64,000 nucleotides of DNA from Heracleum sosnowskyi (GCA_030848705.1 JAUIZM010000012.1:7380679-7444678), one strand, 5' to 3'. Numbered from the stretch's first letter, positions 1 to 11,067 are shown. Made by a program: numbers and translations. Notes: generated by a model not told the origin, from the sequence alone.

Positions 1-540
1 ACGTGATTAAGTTAATTCTATGTCTCTTCGGCTGTTACTTCGCCTTAACATAATTCAAGCGAAAAATTTAACCATCATATGTTTCTTCGGCTTATATCTG
101 CCTTAACATACTTTAAGCAAAAATTTAACGATCATATGTTTCTTCGGCTTCTATCCGCCTTAACATACTTGAATTAATTTTATGTATCTTCGGCTTTCAT
201 CTTGCCTTAACATAATTTAAGCACAAGTTTAACGATCATATGTTTCTTTGGCTTCTATCCGCCTTAACATACTTGAATTAGTTTTATGTATCTTCGGCTT
301 TCATCTTGCCTTAACATAATTTAAGCAAAAGTTAAACGATCATATGTTTCTTCGGCTTTCTTTTTTCGCCTTAACATAATTGAATCAAAATTTAACGATT
401 AGATGTATCTTCGGCTTTCTTTTTCGCCTAACATAATTTAAACGAGAAATTAACAATTATGTGTATCTTCGGCTTTCTTTTTCGCCTAACATGGACATAA
501 TTTAGCAATTATACGTATCTTCGGCTTTTATCCTTGCCTA
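1..540. repeat. Tandem array of ~46-60 bp units in the E1 3' region
   Basis: A core of CTTCGGCTT followed about 15-20 bases later by GCCTAACAT or GCCTTAACAT recurs ten times. The CTTCGG positions are about 25, 85, 142, 188, 246 (one mismatch), 292, 350, 409, 467 and 519, giving spacings of 60, 57, 46, 58, 46, 58, 59, 58 and 52. The array is cut by the window edge, so it may be longer. It lies between pol and the missing 3' LTR. Hypervariable tandem repeats in this position are known from Tat/Ogre-type elements and can seed satellites. Confidence 0.9.
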
Positions 541-811
541 ACATGGTTTGGATTCCCCCAAAGTTTGGCTGTTTGGTTGTCCAATCGCCAAATTTATGAA
601 ACATTATTCGGGAAGTCTTGTGGCATTTATATTTTTGGTCGTCCCTAGATAAATGTCCGACTAATAACATAATAATTCATAATTGGTATACCAAGTAGAA
701 CAGTGAAACATGTATTTTATTGATAAGTTTATTCAACTTTACATGCTTTTGATAAAGAAAACTTGGCAAAAAGTGAAAGTAAAACTTGAGTGGCGAGCAC
801 CTTTTGTTCGG

Positions 812-3800
812 CTATTGGTAATATCTTCGTAACCTGGAGGCGTGCCATGTGTTCTTGATCGGGTCCCCGGCCATGGTGGTTAGCTTGTATGTACCAGGTC
901 GAATCACCTCAGTTACTTTATACGGGCCTTCCCAGTTAGGCATTAGTTTTCCCTGCTTAGCTGGCATAGAGGTCGCCAATTCTCGTAACACTAAATCTCC
1001 CACCATGAATGTCCTTTTCTTTACTCCGGCATCGTAGTATTGGGCTGCCTGGAGTTGATATTTCAAATTCCTTAGGTGAGCTGCCTCTCTCTCTTCTTCC
1101 AATAAATCTACATTGGCTCGAAGGCCGAATTCGTTTGCTTCGACGTTGAATACCTCCGTTCGGTAGGAGTCCAGACCGACTTCAACAGGAACCAGGGCGT
1201 CGGTCCCGAACGCCAACTTGAAAGGTGTTTCTCCGGTTGATGATCGTGGGGTCGTTCGGTATGCCCACAACACCCAGTTTAACTCTTCGGCCCAAAGCCC
1301 CTTGGCATCTCCTAGTCGCTTTTTTATTCCATCGAAGATGATTTTGTTTGCAGCTTCGATTGCCCCATTTCCTTGAGGATGACCGACCGAGCTAAATTTC
1401 TGTTGTATTCCGAAGTGCGTCAAGAACTTCCGGAATTTGTTCCCGATGAATTGGGTCCCATTGTCGGATACACAGACCTTCGGGATCCCGAACCTGAGTA
1501 TGACCTGCTCTAACATGAACTTTTTAGCTGCTTCTTCGGTTATGGTCGCCAGAGGTCTTGCTTCAACCCATTTGGTCATATAGTCGATCGCCACTATGCA
1601 GTACTTGGCTTGTTTCGTGCTCTTAGGTAGAATTCCCACGATATCTACAGCCCACATGGCGAAAGGAATGGGGCTTAGGACTGATGCCATTTCTTCCGGT
1701 GGCTGCTTCGGGATAGTACTGAATAACTGGCATTGTCGACACTTTTTTGCGTAATCGTCCGCATCTGCTCTCAAAGTCGGCCAATAAAACCCTTGTCTGA
1801 GAATTTTGAAGGCAAGTGACCGACCGGCAAGATGTTCTCCGCATATTCCTTCGTGAACTGTTTCTAAGGCCAGTATTTGTTCTTCGGGATCCAAACATCG
1901 GAGAAGGGGTTCTGTTGCCGACCTTCTATACAACTTGTTACCGATGATGGTGTAGCTTGCTGCTCTGTACTTCACTTTTTGAGCCTCTTTCCGGTCCAGG
2001 GGCAAAGTATCTTTCTCTAGATAGGCCCTGATCGGGGTCATCCAGTTAATGCCCTGGTGGATTTCCATGCATTGTTGCTTGTCGATCGAAGGGCTTTTCA
2101 CTTCAGTTAGGTAGATGGATCCTGTGAGGTTATGTGTTTCGGCCGAAGCCAATCTTGACAAAGCATCGGCTCGGCTGTTATCCTCTCTCCCTACTTGACT
2201 TAATTCGAAGGATTCAAATGAGGCCGATGAGTCCTTTACCTTTGCGGCGTAAGCCTTGAGTCGAAGCTCTCTTTGTTCGTACTCTCCTGAAAAGTGTTTC
2301 ACCACTAACATAGAATCACTAAATGCTCGTAAATTTCTTACCTCGAGATTTTTGGCCAGGTTTAAACCGGCTAGCAATGCTTCGTATTCGGCCTCATTAT
2401 TGGTTAGCGGGAAAGTGAATCTTATTGCTTGGCAGATTTCGAACCCGTCTGGACTTGAAAGGATTAATCCTGCCCCACACTTTGACCCGGCTACCGACCC
2501 ATCTACGAACAATTTCCACTTGCCTAGCGATCGGACCAGCTGCTCTTCGGGGGCCAGGTCTTTTGGTCCTGAAAAATAGCATTCGACCATGAAGTCTGCC
2601 AATGCTTGGGCTTTGATGGACGTTCTGGGGATGTATTCCAAATCATATTCTCCCAGCTCGATGGACCAAGCTACCACCCTTCCGGACGCCTCTTGTCTTG
2701 TCAAAATTTTCTTGAGGGGTTGATCGGTTATGACCTGTACCGTTCGCCCCTGAAAATAATGACGTAGCTTTCGGGTCGCCATTACAAGGCCGTAGGCGAA
2801 CTTTTCGGCATTTGGGTACCTTGTTTCTGCATCCTTCAGCATGTGGGATACGTAAAACACCGGGTGTTGAGAGCCGTTATGTTCTTTCACTAGTACTGCT
2901 CCAAGAGTTCGGTCGCTCACTGCTAAGTACAACTGTAAAGTTTCCTTCGGATCGGGCCTCATCAGGAGAGGCGCTTTGGTGAGATACTCCTTCACCTCCT
3001 CGAATGCTCTCTGGCACTCCGATCCCCATTCAAAATTCTTCGATCCCCGGAGTGCTTCAAAGAAAGGCAGGGCTTTTTCTGCTGATCTGGAAATAAATCT
3101 TCGCAAGGCGGCCATTCGACCGGTCAATTTCTGTACGTCCCGAACTGTCTTCGGCTGTTCCATGTCGATCACTGCTTGTATTTTTTCCGGGTTCGCCTCG
3201 ATCCCTCGGGCACTGACCATGTAACCTAGGAATTTCCCACTGGAGACTCCGAAAGTACACTTGTTCGGATTGATCTTCATGCCGTGCTTCCTTAATGTCT
3301 CGAAGCACTCTTTTAGGTCTTCCATGTGATCTTCGAACTGGGACTTAACAATCATATCATCCACATAGCACTCCATGTTTCTCCCGATTTGTTTGTGGAA
3401 AATCCGGTTGACCACTCTTTGGAACGTGGCTCCTGCGTTTTTCAGGCCGAAAGGCATTTTGATGTAGGCATATGTTCCTTTCGGGGTGATGAATGCTGTC
3501 TTTGGAATATCCTCGGCATTCATTGCAATCTGATGGTATCCTGAAAAAGCATCCAAAAAACTAAGTACCTGATATCCGGCGGTGGCGTCTGTCAATTGGT
3601 CGATGCTGGGAAGCGGGTAGTGGTCCTTCGGACAGGCTTTGTTTAAGTCGGTGTAGTCCACGCACATTCGCCATTTATTGTTGGCTTTTTTAACCACCAC
3701 TACATTGGCTAACCAGTCTGGGTAATCGATTTCCTCAATAAATTTTGCTTCCAAAAGTTTTTCCACTTCGGCTTCAATGATCTTCTGTCGTTCCATGGCG

Positions 3801-6310
3801 AATGTTCTCTTTCGTTGTTTCACTGGCTTTGCCTCGGGCTTAACATTAAGGCAATGCTTCGCCGTCTTTGGATCCAAGCCAGGCATGTCCTCCGGCCCCC
3901 AGGCGAAGACGTCGTGGTATTGCCTGACAACTTCGATCACTTTCCTCTTGAGGTCGGGTTCCATATTTTTCCCGATTCGCACCATTTTTCCCGAACAACC
4001 CGCATATAGCTCTACCTCTTCGGTTTCTGCTGCTGGTTCGGCAATTGGGTTGGATAAGTCCGCACCAAATTTCTCTAACTCAATATTTAGGGTTTGGCGA
4101 CTTCCGCTGCTTTCGCCTTCGGCCCTTTTCCTCTTGCCTCCTTCGGTCATCTCAAAATATTGATCCTTGTCCAGATCATCCAACATGATGATTCGAGCAG
4201 TTTTTTGATCGCCCCTCATTTCCCCGATTCCATGCTCAGTCGGAAATTTCAATTTAAGATGAGGTATTGATGCTACCGCTTGAAAAGAAGTAAGAGCTGG
4301 CCTTCCGAGAATTGCATTGTAGGGGCTTTCAACCCGAACCACATAGAACTTAACCTGTTTTTCCACAGTATATGGAGCTTTACCCAAAAGGACAGATAGA
4401 GTGATAGTACCTTCAATAGGGACTGGCTGGTTCCCGAAGCCGTACAGGGGAGCTTCATGGCAGGGTTCCAGCTGTTCGCCTCCAAGGTTCATTTTACTAT
4501 ACGTTCGATGATACAGAATGTTCACCGAGCTCCCTCCGTCTATCAGAGCTTTCCATATCTTGTTTTGCCCGATTACCGGATTGATGAGCAAAGGGTCTTC
4601 ATGAGGCCAAATCACATCCTCATAGTCATCCTCGGTAAACATGATCGGCATCGCCTGTTTGGCAGATTGAAACTGGTACAAATTATAAACCTGTTTTGCG
4701 TACCTTTTCTTGGCCGTCTTGCTATCTCGTCCCAGGGTGCTTCCTCCGAATATGGTTTTTACTTCGCCTCGGTACCTTTCGACCTCTTCGGGCTCTTTTC
4801 GTTTGTCTTCCTTCGGGGCTAGCTTGTCCCTCAGGTCTTTGACAAATTTGTTCAGTTCTCCGTCCTTGATCATCTTTTCTATCAGCTTTTTTAGATGGTA
4901 ACACTCGTCAGTGTTGTGGCCTTTGTCCTGATGATAATCGCAATACTTGTTACCATTTTTCTTATAATCGGGCATCTTCATTCGCGCTGGGCGAACGAAG
5001 CTAGGCTTTCCTTTTATCTCGTGGAGGATCTTCGAGATTGGTGCATTCAGAGGGGTAAATGCTGTACCATCCCTATCTCTCCTTCGTTCGGCAGCTTTAT
5101 CGCGACCCTTCGCCTCATCACGCTTATCATCGAATCTTCGCCCTGAATCATACCTGTCCTGCCCTTTCTTTCCCCTGTCTTCTCTCCTGGTCTCTTTGTA
5201 CCCTCCGATGGGTTCCATCTTCCTTCGGATGCTCTCTCCCCTCAAGTATATATCATTTAGGGATTTAGGGGGAATATCGTAAAGAGAAGACCGGAGTTTT
5301 TTACCTTTGATGGGGTCCAGTCCTGCCGACAAGAATCCAGCAGCCTTTACTTTATCCAAATTTGTTACCATTCCAGCCTCTTCCTTAAACCTAGCCAAAT
5401 AATCTCCCAGCTCTTCGTTCGGCCTTTGTCTACAGTGTATTAAAGCTTCGGTGTCCTTCTCTCTTCGGCACAGATGCGAATAGTGCCTCAAGAATTTTCT
5501 TTTTAGCTGGTCGTAGGAACATATCGACCTTGGTTTCATTGATCTGTACCACATGGTAGCTGGACCCTTCAGATATGTCTTAAACATTTTGCAAAGCATG
5601 ACATCACAGTGCCCCATGCCAGTCATAAGGGACTCATACTTCTCGCAATGGTCTTCAGGGTCGCCTTTCCCATTGAATTCGTTCATCTTCGGGAATTGCC
5701 TTCCAGGGGGAGGTCTGTACTGCTCAATTTCCTCCGACACTACCGGCTCGTGACTAATTCTACGATCGCCGAACATCGCCTTCTCCATTCGGCTCAGCCT
5801 GTCCTTCATGCGAGGATCTCCTTCCTCGTCAGTATCCGATCGTACAACCACCTTTGAACGGATCCTTCGGGGATGTGATTCAGAATCCGAAGATCCATCT
5901 TCATCATCATGCGCCCTTTTTTCTCTCCTATGGCTGGTTTGTACCAATAGTTGCTCTCCGGTCTCCACAGCACCTTGGAGAGCCTTTTCCTCGGCATCCA
6001 GCTCAGCCCTTCGCCTTTTAATCGCTTCCAGCTTAGCGAGATCCTCCTCTCTCTTCTTCGCCTTAGCCTGGGCTTGGGCCTCCAGCCTTTCCTTTTCCTT
6101 CTGCCTTCCTCCTTTGGCAGCAGTTTCTTCACGCCATTTAAGAATCATGGCCTTTTGTTCTTCGGGCGTGGGCATCGGTCCCTCCCCCAAATCATCATCA
6201 AAATTGAGAACTCGATTAATGGGGGGTGTAGTCGTGGAGGGACCCTGGCGATGAGTTTCAGTGAACCCGAGTACCCTATCTTCAGGATTGTCAATTGCCA
6301 TCGTTCTCAA
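812..6310 (-). CDS. E1 Gag-Pol polyprotein, uninterrupted (1832 aa)
   Basis: One ORF encodes the whole replication polyprotein of a Tat element. Rough domain order: Gag core (residues 195-370, with the WYRSM motif); a CCHC-like knuckle with CDYHQDKGHNTDEC near 455; aspartic protease with LIDGGSS near 590; reverse transcriptase from about 850 with YVDD near 980; first RNase H about 1125-1210; second, archaeal-type RNase H about 1260-1385 (FVDGS, NNEAEYEAL, ADALSRL); integrase HHCC zinc region about 1485-1525; the DDE core (VDIVG, VSDNGTQF, GNGAIEAAN) about 1555-1660; and a C-terminal region ending at RRYYQ. Two RNase H domains mark the Tat lineage. Translation may start at Met1 or Met4. The full open length contrasts with E2 and E3 and suggests a young copy. 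There is no frameshift between gag and pol. Confidence 0.95.
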   Translation of the reverse strand: MRTMAIDNPEDRVLGFTETHRQGPSTTTPPINRVLNFDDDLGEGPMPTPEEQKAMILKWREETAAKGGRQKEKERLEAQAQAKAKKREEDLAKLEAIKRRRAELDAEEKALQGAVETGEQLLVQTSHRREKRAHDDEDGSSDSESHPRRIRSKVVVRSDTDEEGDPRMKDRLSRMEKAMFGDRRISHEPVVSEEIEQYRPPPGRQFPKMNEFNGKGDPEDHCEKYESLMTGMGHCDVMLCKMFKTYLKGPATMWYRSMKPRSICSYDQLKRKFLRHYSHLCRREKDTEALIHCRQRPNEELGDYLARFKEEAGMVTNLDKVKAAGFLSAGLDPIKGKKLRSSLYDIPPKSLNDIYLRGESIRRKMEPIGGYKETRREDRGKKGQDRYDSGRRFDDKRDEAKGRDKAAERRRDRDGTAFTPLNAPISKILHEIKGKPSFVRPARMKMPDYKKNGNKYCDYHQDKGHNTDECYHLKKLIEKMIKDGELNKFVKDLRDKLAPKEDKRKEPEEVERYRGEVKTIFGGSTLGRDSKTAKKRYAKQVYNLYQFQSAKQAMPIMFTEDDYEDVIWPHEDPLLINPVIGQNKIWKALIDGGSSVNILYHRTYSKMNLGGEQLEPCHEAPLYGFGNQPVPIEGTITLSVLLGKAPYTVEKQVKFYVVRVESPYNAILGRPALTSFQAVASIPHLKLKFPTEHGIGEMRGDQKTARIIMLDDLDKDQYFEMTEGGKRKRAEGESSGSRQTLNIELEKFGADLSNPIAEPAAETEEVELYAGCSGKMVRIGKNMEPDLKRKVIEVVRQYHDVFAWGPEDMPGLDPKTAKHCLNVKPEAKPVKQRKRTFAMERQKIIEAEVEKLLEAKFIEEIDYPDWLANVVVVKKANNKWRMCVDYTDLNKACPKDHYPLPSIDQLTDATAGYQVLSFLDAFSGYHQIAMNAEDIPKTAFITPKGTYAYIKMPFGLKNAGATFQRVVNRIFHKQIGRNMECYVDDMIVKSQFEDHMEDLKECFETLRKHGMKINPNKCTFGVSSGKFLGYMVSARGIEANPEKIQAVIDMEQPKTVRDVQKLTGRMAALRRFISRSAEKALPFFEALRGSKNFEWGSECQRAFEEVKEYLTKAPLLMRPDPKETLQLYLAVSDRTLGAVLVKEHNGSQHPVFYVSHMLKDAETRYPNAEKFAYGLVMATRKLRHYFQGRTVQVITDQPLKKILTRQEASGRVVAWSIELGEYDLEYIPRTSIKAQALADFMVECYFSGPKDLAPEEQLVRSLGKWKLFVDGSVAGSKCGAGLILSSPDGFEICQAIRFTFPLTNNEAEYEALLAGLNLAKNLEVRNLRAFSDSMLVVKHFSGEYEQRELRLKAYAAKVKDSSASFESFELSQVGREDNSRADALSRLASAETHNLTGSIYLTEVKSPSIDKQQCMEIHQGINWMTPIRAYLEKDTLPLDRKEAQKVKYRAASYTIIGNKLYRRSATEPLLRCLDPEEQILALETVHEGICGEHLAGRSLAFKILRQGFYWPTLRADADDYAKKCRQCQLFSTIPKQPPEEMASVLSPIPFAMWAVDIVGILPKSTKQAKYCIVAIDYMTKWVEARPLATITEEAAKKFMLEQVILRFGIPKVCVSDNGTQFIGNKFRKFLTHFGIQQKFSSVGHPQGNGAIEAANKIIFDGIKKRLGDAKGLWAEELNWVLWAYRTTPRSSTGETPFKLAFGTDALVPVEVGLDSYRTEVFNVEANEFGLRANVDLLEEEREAAHLRNLKYQLQAAQYYDAGVKKRTFMVGDLVLRELATSMPAKQGKLMPNWEGPYKVTEVIRPGTYKLTTMAGDPIKNTWHASRLRRYYQ

Positions 6311-6337
6311 ATAACGTCACAAATTGGCTTACACGTT

Positions 6338-6353
6338 CCCACAGACGGCGCCA
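6338..6353 (-). other. Primer-binding site of E1
   Basis: Read on the minus strand this is TGGCGCCGTCTGTGGG, two bases inside the LTR edge. The first nine bases match the complement of the 3' end of plant tRNA-Asp; the rest does not. The same 16 bases occur in E2 and E3, so this priming site is shared by all three elements. Confidence 0.75.
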
Positions 6354-6355
6354 AA

Positions 6356-6766
6356 TGTTGGAACCAGTTTTCTGTCGGGTAGGATTCCAGGAAGCTCTCC
6401 GGGTCGACCTGTCAAAAGAGAAGAATGCGAGGGATTGGGCCCCCGATTCACCTCCGGTGTGAGAATAAGTTAGAGGTTCCAATTAGGGTTAAATGAACGT
6501 GTAAGTATTTGTGAGTATGAAATGAGTATGTTTTTGGACGTAAACCTGTCACATGCTTTTATAGGCATTCTGTTACCGACTCACCCGGATTCTTCGGAAG
6601 CCACCGTCACATATAGTCCTGCCATTACGCCTAAATAAGCGGGTGACTCAGTCATAGCAACGGTTAGGCCCAACGGTCCGATCCGAAAGAATGGGCTTTG
6701 ACCATTCGGCCCAATTAGTATTCGGCCCAAAAACCGTTCGGCCCAATCCTAGTTGGGCCACCAACA
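6356..6766 (-). repeat. 5' LTR of E1
   Basis: On the plus strand it begins TGTTGGAACC next to the primer-binding site and ends CCACCAACA, giving TGTTGG/CCAACA inverted termini. A second CCAACA at 6780-6785 makes the outer edge ambiguous by 19 bp. A TATAAAAG box on the minus strand (6556-6563) fits the LTR promoter. Only one LTR is in the window, so the end cannot be confirmed by alignment. Confidence 0.7.
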
Positions 6767-7012
6767 TAGATATAAACTACCAACAATCAATTTACTTTTA
6801 ACAACTAATTAGAAACCACTAAAATTTATTCACACATGAATATATGCAAAATAATCATAATTAGACTAATCAAAACAAACAAAATAATATTAAGAACATA
6901 AAGATACACTTGATAAATTAGGAGCTCACATGAAGGGAAAATGATGAAAGAAGAAGAAAATTGGGGGAAAACGACAACTAGACAGAAAAGAGGCAGTAGG
7001 GTTGCTAAATTG

Positions 7013-8190
7013 GCAAGGTTAAATTCGACCACATAGGGTCGAATATATACATTCTACAACGAACGGTCGAATTTAAGCACACGGCTAAATTCGACCAAAT
7101 ACTGTCATATATGTATTTTCGACCATTTAAGGTTCCACTAGCTAATTTCGACCATAAACAGCTGAAACTATATATTTAAGACCAAATATGGTTAATTTAC
7201 TACTAATTTCGATCGTTTAGGTTTTGTGGTCAAATTTATTTCAAGAAAAACTAATATTACTTAAAATATCTAAAAAAGAATTATTAAATAAATTTAAAAA
7301 AATTGTAGATGATTTTAAATCATTCAAATCTTGACATCCGTACGGTTAGATGATTTAAAAATATTTATAATAATTTAGAAATCAAAACCCTAAGGTACAC
7401 CCCAAATCCTAAATCCAAACTCTAAAGTTCATGTTCTACCGAGTTATTTCGTTCATGAACCGATTTACAAAGAATTTTTTTGTCGGTTCACTATTATTTT
7501 TAAAAATATATATAATAAGTATGTAATGTCTTGGTAACACTCTCATTTTTTTTGTATTTTTCCAAACTACTTACATATATTTTTAAAATGTTGAAAGTGT
7601 TAAATCTATTAAAATTCAAAATTCTCTATTCATATAATTTTTCCTTTGCACAAACTAAATTTTAATATCACGAAAATGTATCCTTGTATTCGTATATAAT
7701 TTTTCATGATTTGTGCCAATATTAAAATAAATAAAACAATTTTTTTTTAAAATATCACGGAATAATTTCAACCAACTACTGTCATATTTAGGTAAGTTCC
7801 ACTGTATAAGGTCGAATTTATAACTGAACATATGGGCCACAAAATGGCGGCATGTTTCCCTCTCTTGTGAAATTTCAAAAACAAAATAGCGGGAAAATTG
7901 CCGCCAAGTGTGAAAATAAATTCGACCAACTGTGGTCGAATTTATATTTTGCAAATGTGGCTTCAGGCGGGAACTTTCCCGCAATTGTGTGGCGGGAGGT
8001 GAATTCGACCGTCAGGGAAAAACGGTCGAATTTAGTACTATTTTCGACCGTTTGTTTTCGACCTTTTTCAACTACAACCGTTTTCAATCAAATTTAAGTT
8101 TGACCAAACAAGACTTTTGACTACGGCTAAATTCGACCGTTTTCAGTCAAACTAACCCGCAGTCGTAAATAAACAGTCGAAATAAAAAAA
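7013..8190. repeat. Block rich in TTCGACC / GGTCGAA motifs in both orientations
   Basis: The motif AATTCGACC and its complement GGTCGAATT recur many times in two clusters (about 7017-7215 and 7745-8180), separated by plain AT-rich DNA. Alternating short motifs of this kind resemble the subterminal repeats of CACTA elements, but I found no CACTA terminus or target duplication flanking the block. No coding sequence is recognisable in 6786-8421. The open frames here are short and made from the motif itself. Confidence 0.5.
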
Positions 8191-8421
8191 AATAATCTCC
8201 AAAATTTGAGAACTTATTACTGAAGTCAATTTCAATTGACTGGGTTAGTTTTTTAATTAAATGCGGATGATTAGTATTGACTGAAATATTTAGTTTACCA
8301 ACTCCTCACTTGTACTTCGGTGTCGTGAATAAAAGGTAAATCATGTTCCGTTGTATGAAATGGATAAATTTGAAAAATATATTGGATAAATATCTAAAGT
8401 TTCAATTTTTGTAGATATTGT

Positions 8422-8998
8422 TGTTGTTGGAGGAATTTCGTAACAACCCAAATCGGAGGTTGTTGCAATAACGAATTATGAAAATAGGGAGATTTAGGAT
8501 TTTTGGATGTTTGGGGGCTCAGCTCGTATGATGACTCCTCAGAAATTGAATAGAGAATGAGTTATTTCTCTTCCTCTTTCCCGAGTGTCAATTGTCGTAT
8601 CATACAAGGTGCCTACATACCCTTTTATATAGGGATCAAGGCTCACGTAGTTCTTGGAAAACAAGTCATTAGATAAGTCATTCAGTCCAAACCCATAAAT
8701 AGTCAAAGTTTATCCATCCAATGTTCCCCTAAATAGTTCAAAGTTTATCAATCCATCTCACGTTCCCATAAATAATCCAGTCTTCACACGTTTTCCTACA
8801 ATCTTGCGACATCTTCGCATTTCTTTTCATGATTTGAATAATATCGTTTGGAGATATTTTCCGTTATTTGTTAATTGAGATTGATTATTTCCTCGTTTCA
8901 GGGAGATGATATTACTTAGTGATAAAGTAATTAATTATTAATCTGAATTAATAATTATTAAACGGAGAATTTGGACTATGCCAAAATATGGCATAACA
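8422..8998 (-). mobile_element. Probable solo LTR
   Basis: The segment begins TGTTGTTGGAGG and ends GGCATAACA, i.e. TGTT...AACA termini. Flanks are attgt and attgc, a 5-bp duplication with one mismatch. A minus-strand TATA box (CCCTATATAAAAGGG, near 8620-8634) sits inside, and the neighbouring wording (gtgcctacatac) resembles the LTRs of E2/E3. No internal retrotransposon sequence adjoins it. The exact left edge is uncertain because of a TTG repeat. Confidence 0.6.
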
Positions 8999-9858
8999 AT
9001 TGCATTTTTTAAACTCGAATTTTGTTTTAAAAAAAATTGTACTCGGCTCATTTTTCTTAATTTCTCTGGCACTGTCATTAATTTTTCTATTTAATCCATT
9101 TCATTTTTTTGTATATAGTTTTCACCAAACAAACAAAATATTAATAACTTTTAATAAGATGTGTGAGAACAAATTAATTGCTAGAGTATGAAGACGACAT
9201 TATTTATTTGTTTTGTCGTAAGTATACTTACGACGGAAATTTCGTCATAAGTATACTTATGACGGAAGATAGTTCTGTCGTAACTTAGCCGGTATAAAAT
9301 TCACCTCCCATTTCTTATCCTATTATTAGTTTTAAAAAATTAGTCGTTTAAAATAATATTTTTAAATAAATATACGACGATTTTTCCGTCATAAAAGAGT
9401 TGTTGGGGTGGTAAATTCAAAAATTTCCCAAAAACATTTGGCGGTAAATTAAAAATTTGCCCAAAAAAATAGGCGGGAAATTCAAATTTTTGGAGTCCAA
9501 TAACTTATGACGGATTCCGTCGTAAGTTAACACATGTTTTTTTCGTGTTTCAATTTTTTTAAAAATATTTCTCGATGATCTAACTCTATGGATATCAAGA
9601 GTTATATGTTTGAGTGATATTCCAAAAATATTACAAAAAATCAATTTATTTTTTTCGAGATTATAGTAGTCAACTAGTGATTTGACTATTACTTCTAACT
9701 AGTGTTTAGTCCAGGATTGGTGTTTTAATTTATTTTTGAAAATGTTTTTCAATGATTCAACCATATGGATGTCAAGATCCCCCGATTTAATTAAAAAATA
9801 ATATTAAAAAAGGTGGACCCCACAGAAAAAAGTGGGCCCCATTAATTTTTCTAATTTT

Positions 9859-9896
9859 TAACCCTAAACCCTAAACCCTAAACCCGAACCCTAAAC
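9859..9896. repeat. Interstitial telomere-like repeats (CCCTAAA)
   Basis: Four to five copies of CCCTAAA in a row, with one degenerate unit (CCCGAA), lie immediately before the 174-bp array. This is the Arabidopsis-type telomere unit in an internal position. Confidence 0.85.
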
Positions 9897-9897
9897 T

Positions 9898-11067
9898 CGA
9901 ATAATTTTTTAATTGATTTATTCGACGATCCAACCGTACGGATGTTAATCGGTACTCATTCTAGTGTTGGGAAAAAATAATCAAAAAATAACAAGGTCCG
10001 GTTGTGCCGCATATTTTCAAAAACGTTGTAACACTACTACTTTTGGGAACGGGACATGTGTCAGATTCACTGAATATTTTTTTTAAATGATTTCTTCGAC
10101 GATCCAACCGTACGGATGTTAATCAGTACTCATTCTAGTGTTGGGAAAAAATAATCAAAAAATAACAAGATCCGGTTGTGCCGCATCTTTTCAAAAACGT
10201 TGTAACACTACTACTTTTGGGAACGGGACATGGGTCAGATTCACTGAATATTTTTTTTAAATGATTTCTTCGACGATCCAACCGTACGAATGTTAATCAG
10301 TACTCATTCTAGTGTTGGGGAAAAATAATCAAAAAATAACAAGGTCCGGTTGTGCCGCATCTTTTCAAAAACGTTGGAACACTACTACTTTTGGGAACGG
10401 GACATGTGTCAGATTCACTGAATATTTTTTTTAAATGATTTCTTCGACGATCCAACCGTACGGATGTTAATCAGTACTCATTCTAGTGTTGGGAAAAAAT
10501 AATCAAAAAATAACAAGGTCCGGTTGTGCCGCATCTTTTCAAAAACGTTGTAACACTACTACTTTTGGGAACGGGACATGTGTCAGATTCACTGAATATT
10601 TTTTTTAAATGATTTCTTCGACGATCCAACCGTACGGATGTTAATCAGTACTCATTCTAGTGTTGGGAAAAAATAATCAAAAAATAACAAGGTCCGGTTG
10701 TGCCGCATCTTTTCAAAAACGTTGGAACACTACTACTTTTGGGAACGGGACATGTGTCAGATTCACTGAATATTTTTTTTAAATGATTTCTTCGACGATC
10801 CAACCGTACGGATGTTAATCAGTACTCATTATAGTGTTGGGAAAAAATAATAAAAAAATAACAAGGTCCGGTTGTGCCGCATCTTTTCAAAAACGTTGGA
10901 ACACTACTACTTTTGGGAACGGGACATGTGTCAGATTCACTGAATATTTTTTTTAAATGATTTATTCGACGATCCAACCGTACGGATGTTAATCGGTACT
11001 CATTCTAGTGTTGGGAAAAAATAATCAAAAAATAACAAGGTCCGGTTGTGCCGCATCTTTTCAAAAA
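9898..11067. repeat. Tandem array of a 174-bp unit, about 6.7 copies
   Basis: TTCGACGATCC recurs at 9921, 10095, 10269, 10443, 10617, 10791 and 10965, exactly 174 bp apart each time. Units differ by only a few substitutions (for example GTTGTAACAC versus GTTGGAACAC, CGGTACTC versus CAGTACTC), so the array is recent or homogenised. There is no open reading frame across units. Just to the right, three copies of a TTTAATTGTAAAATGAATTA segment (11069, 11187, 11431), each followed by ACTTACGAC motifs, make a separate short repeat. Confidence 0.95.

Larger units (their letters stand above)
1..6766 (-). mobile_element. Tat-lineage Ty3/gypsy LTR retrotransposon E1, 3' end outside window
   Basis: The element runs right to left: 5' LTR (6356-6766), primer-binding site (6338-6353), gag-pol (6310-812), then a 3' region of at least 811 bp that reaches the window edge. 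No second copy of the LTR lies left of the pol stop, so the 3' LTR must be beyond base 1. Dual RNase H domains in pol and a long repeat-bearing 3' region are typical of the Tat lineage. The 271 bases between the pol stop and the repeat array (541-811) have no ORF or motif I recognise. Without the other LTR, age and target-site duplication cannot be read. Confidence 0.88.

Noticed and set aside
3777..4163. Plus-strand ORFs inside E1 gag-pol (also 4457-4822, 5808-6254, 5951-6382)
   Set aside because: They overlap an intact minus-strand polyprotein, have no recognisable domains and show the composition of an antisense shadow.
9859..9896. True telomere or chromosome end
   Set aside because: Only four to five repeats, embedded between transposon sequences on both sides.
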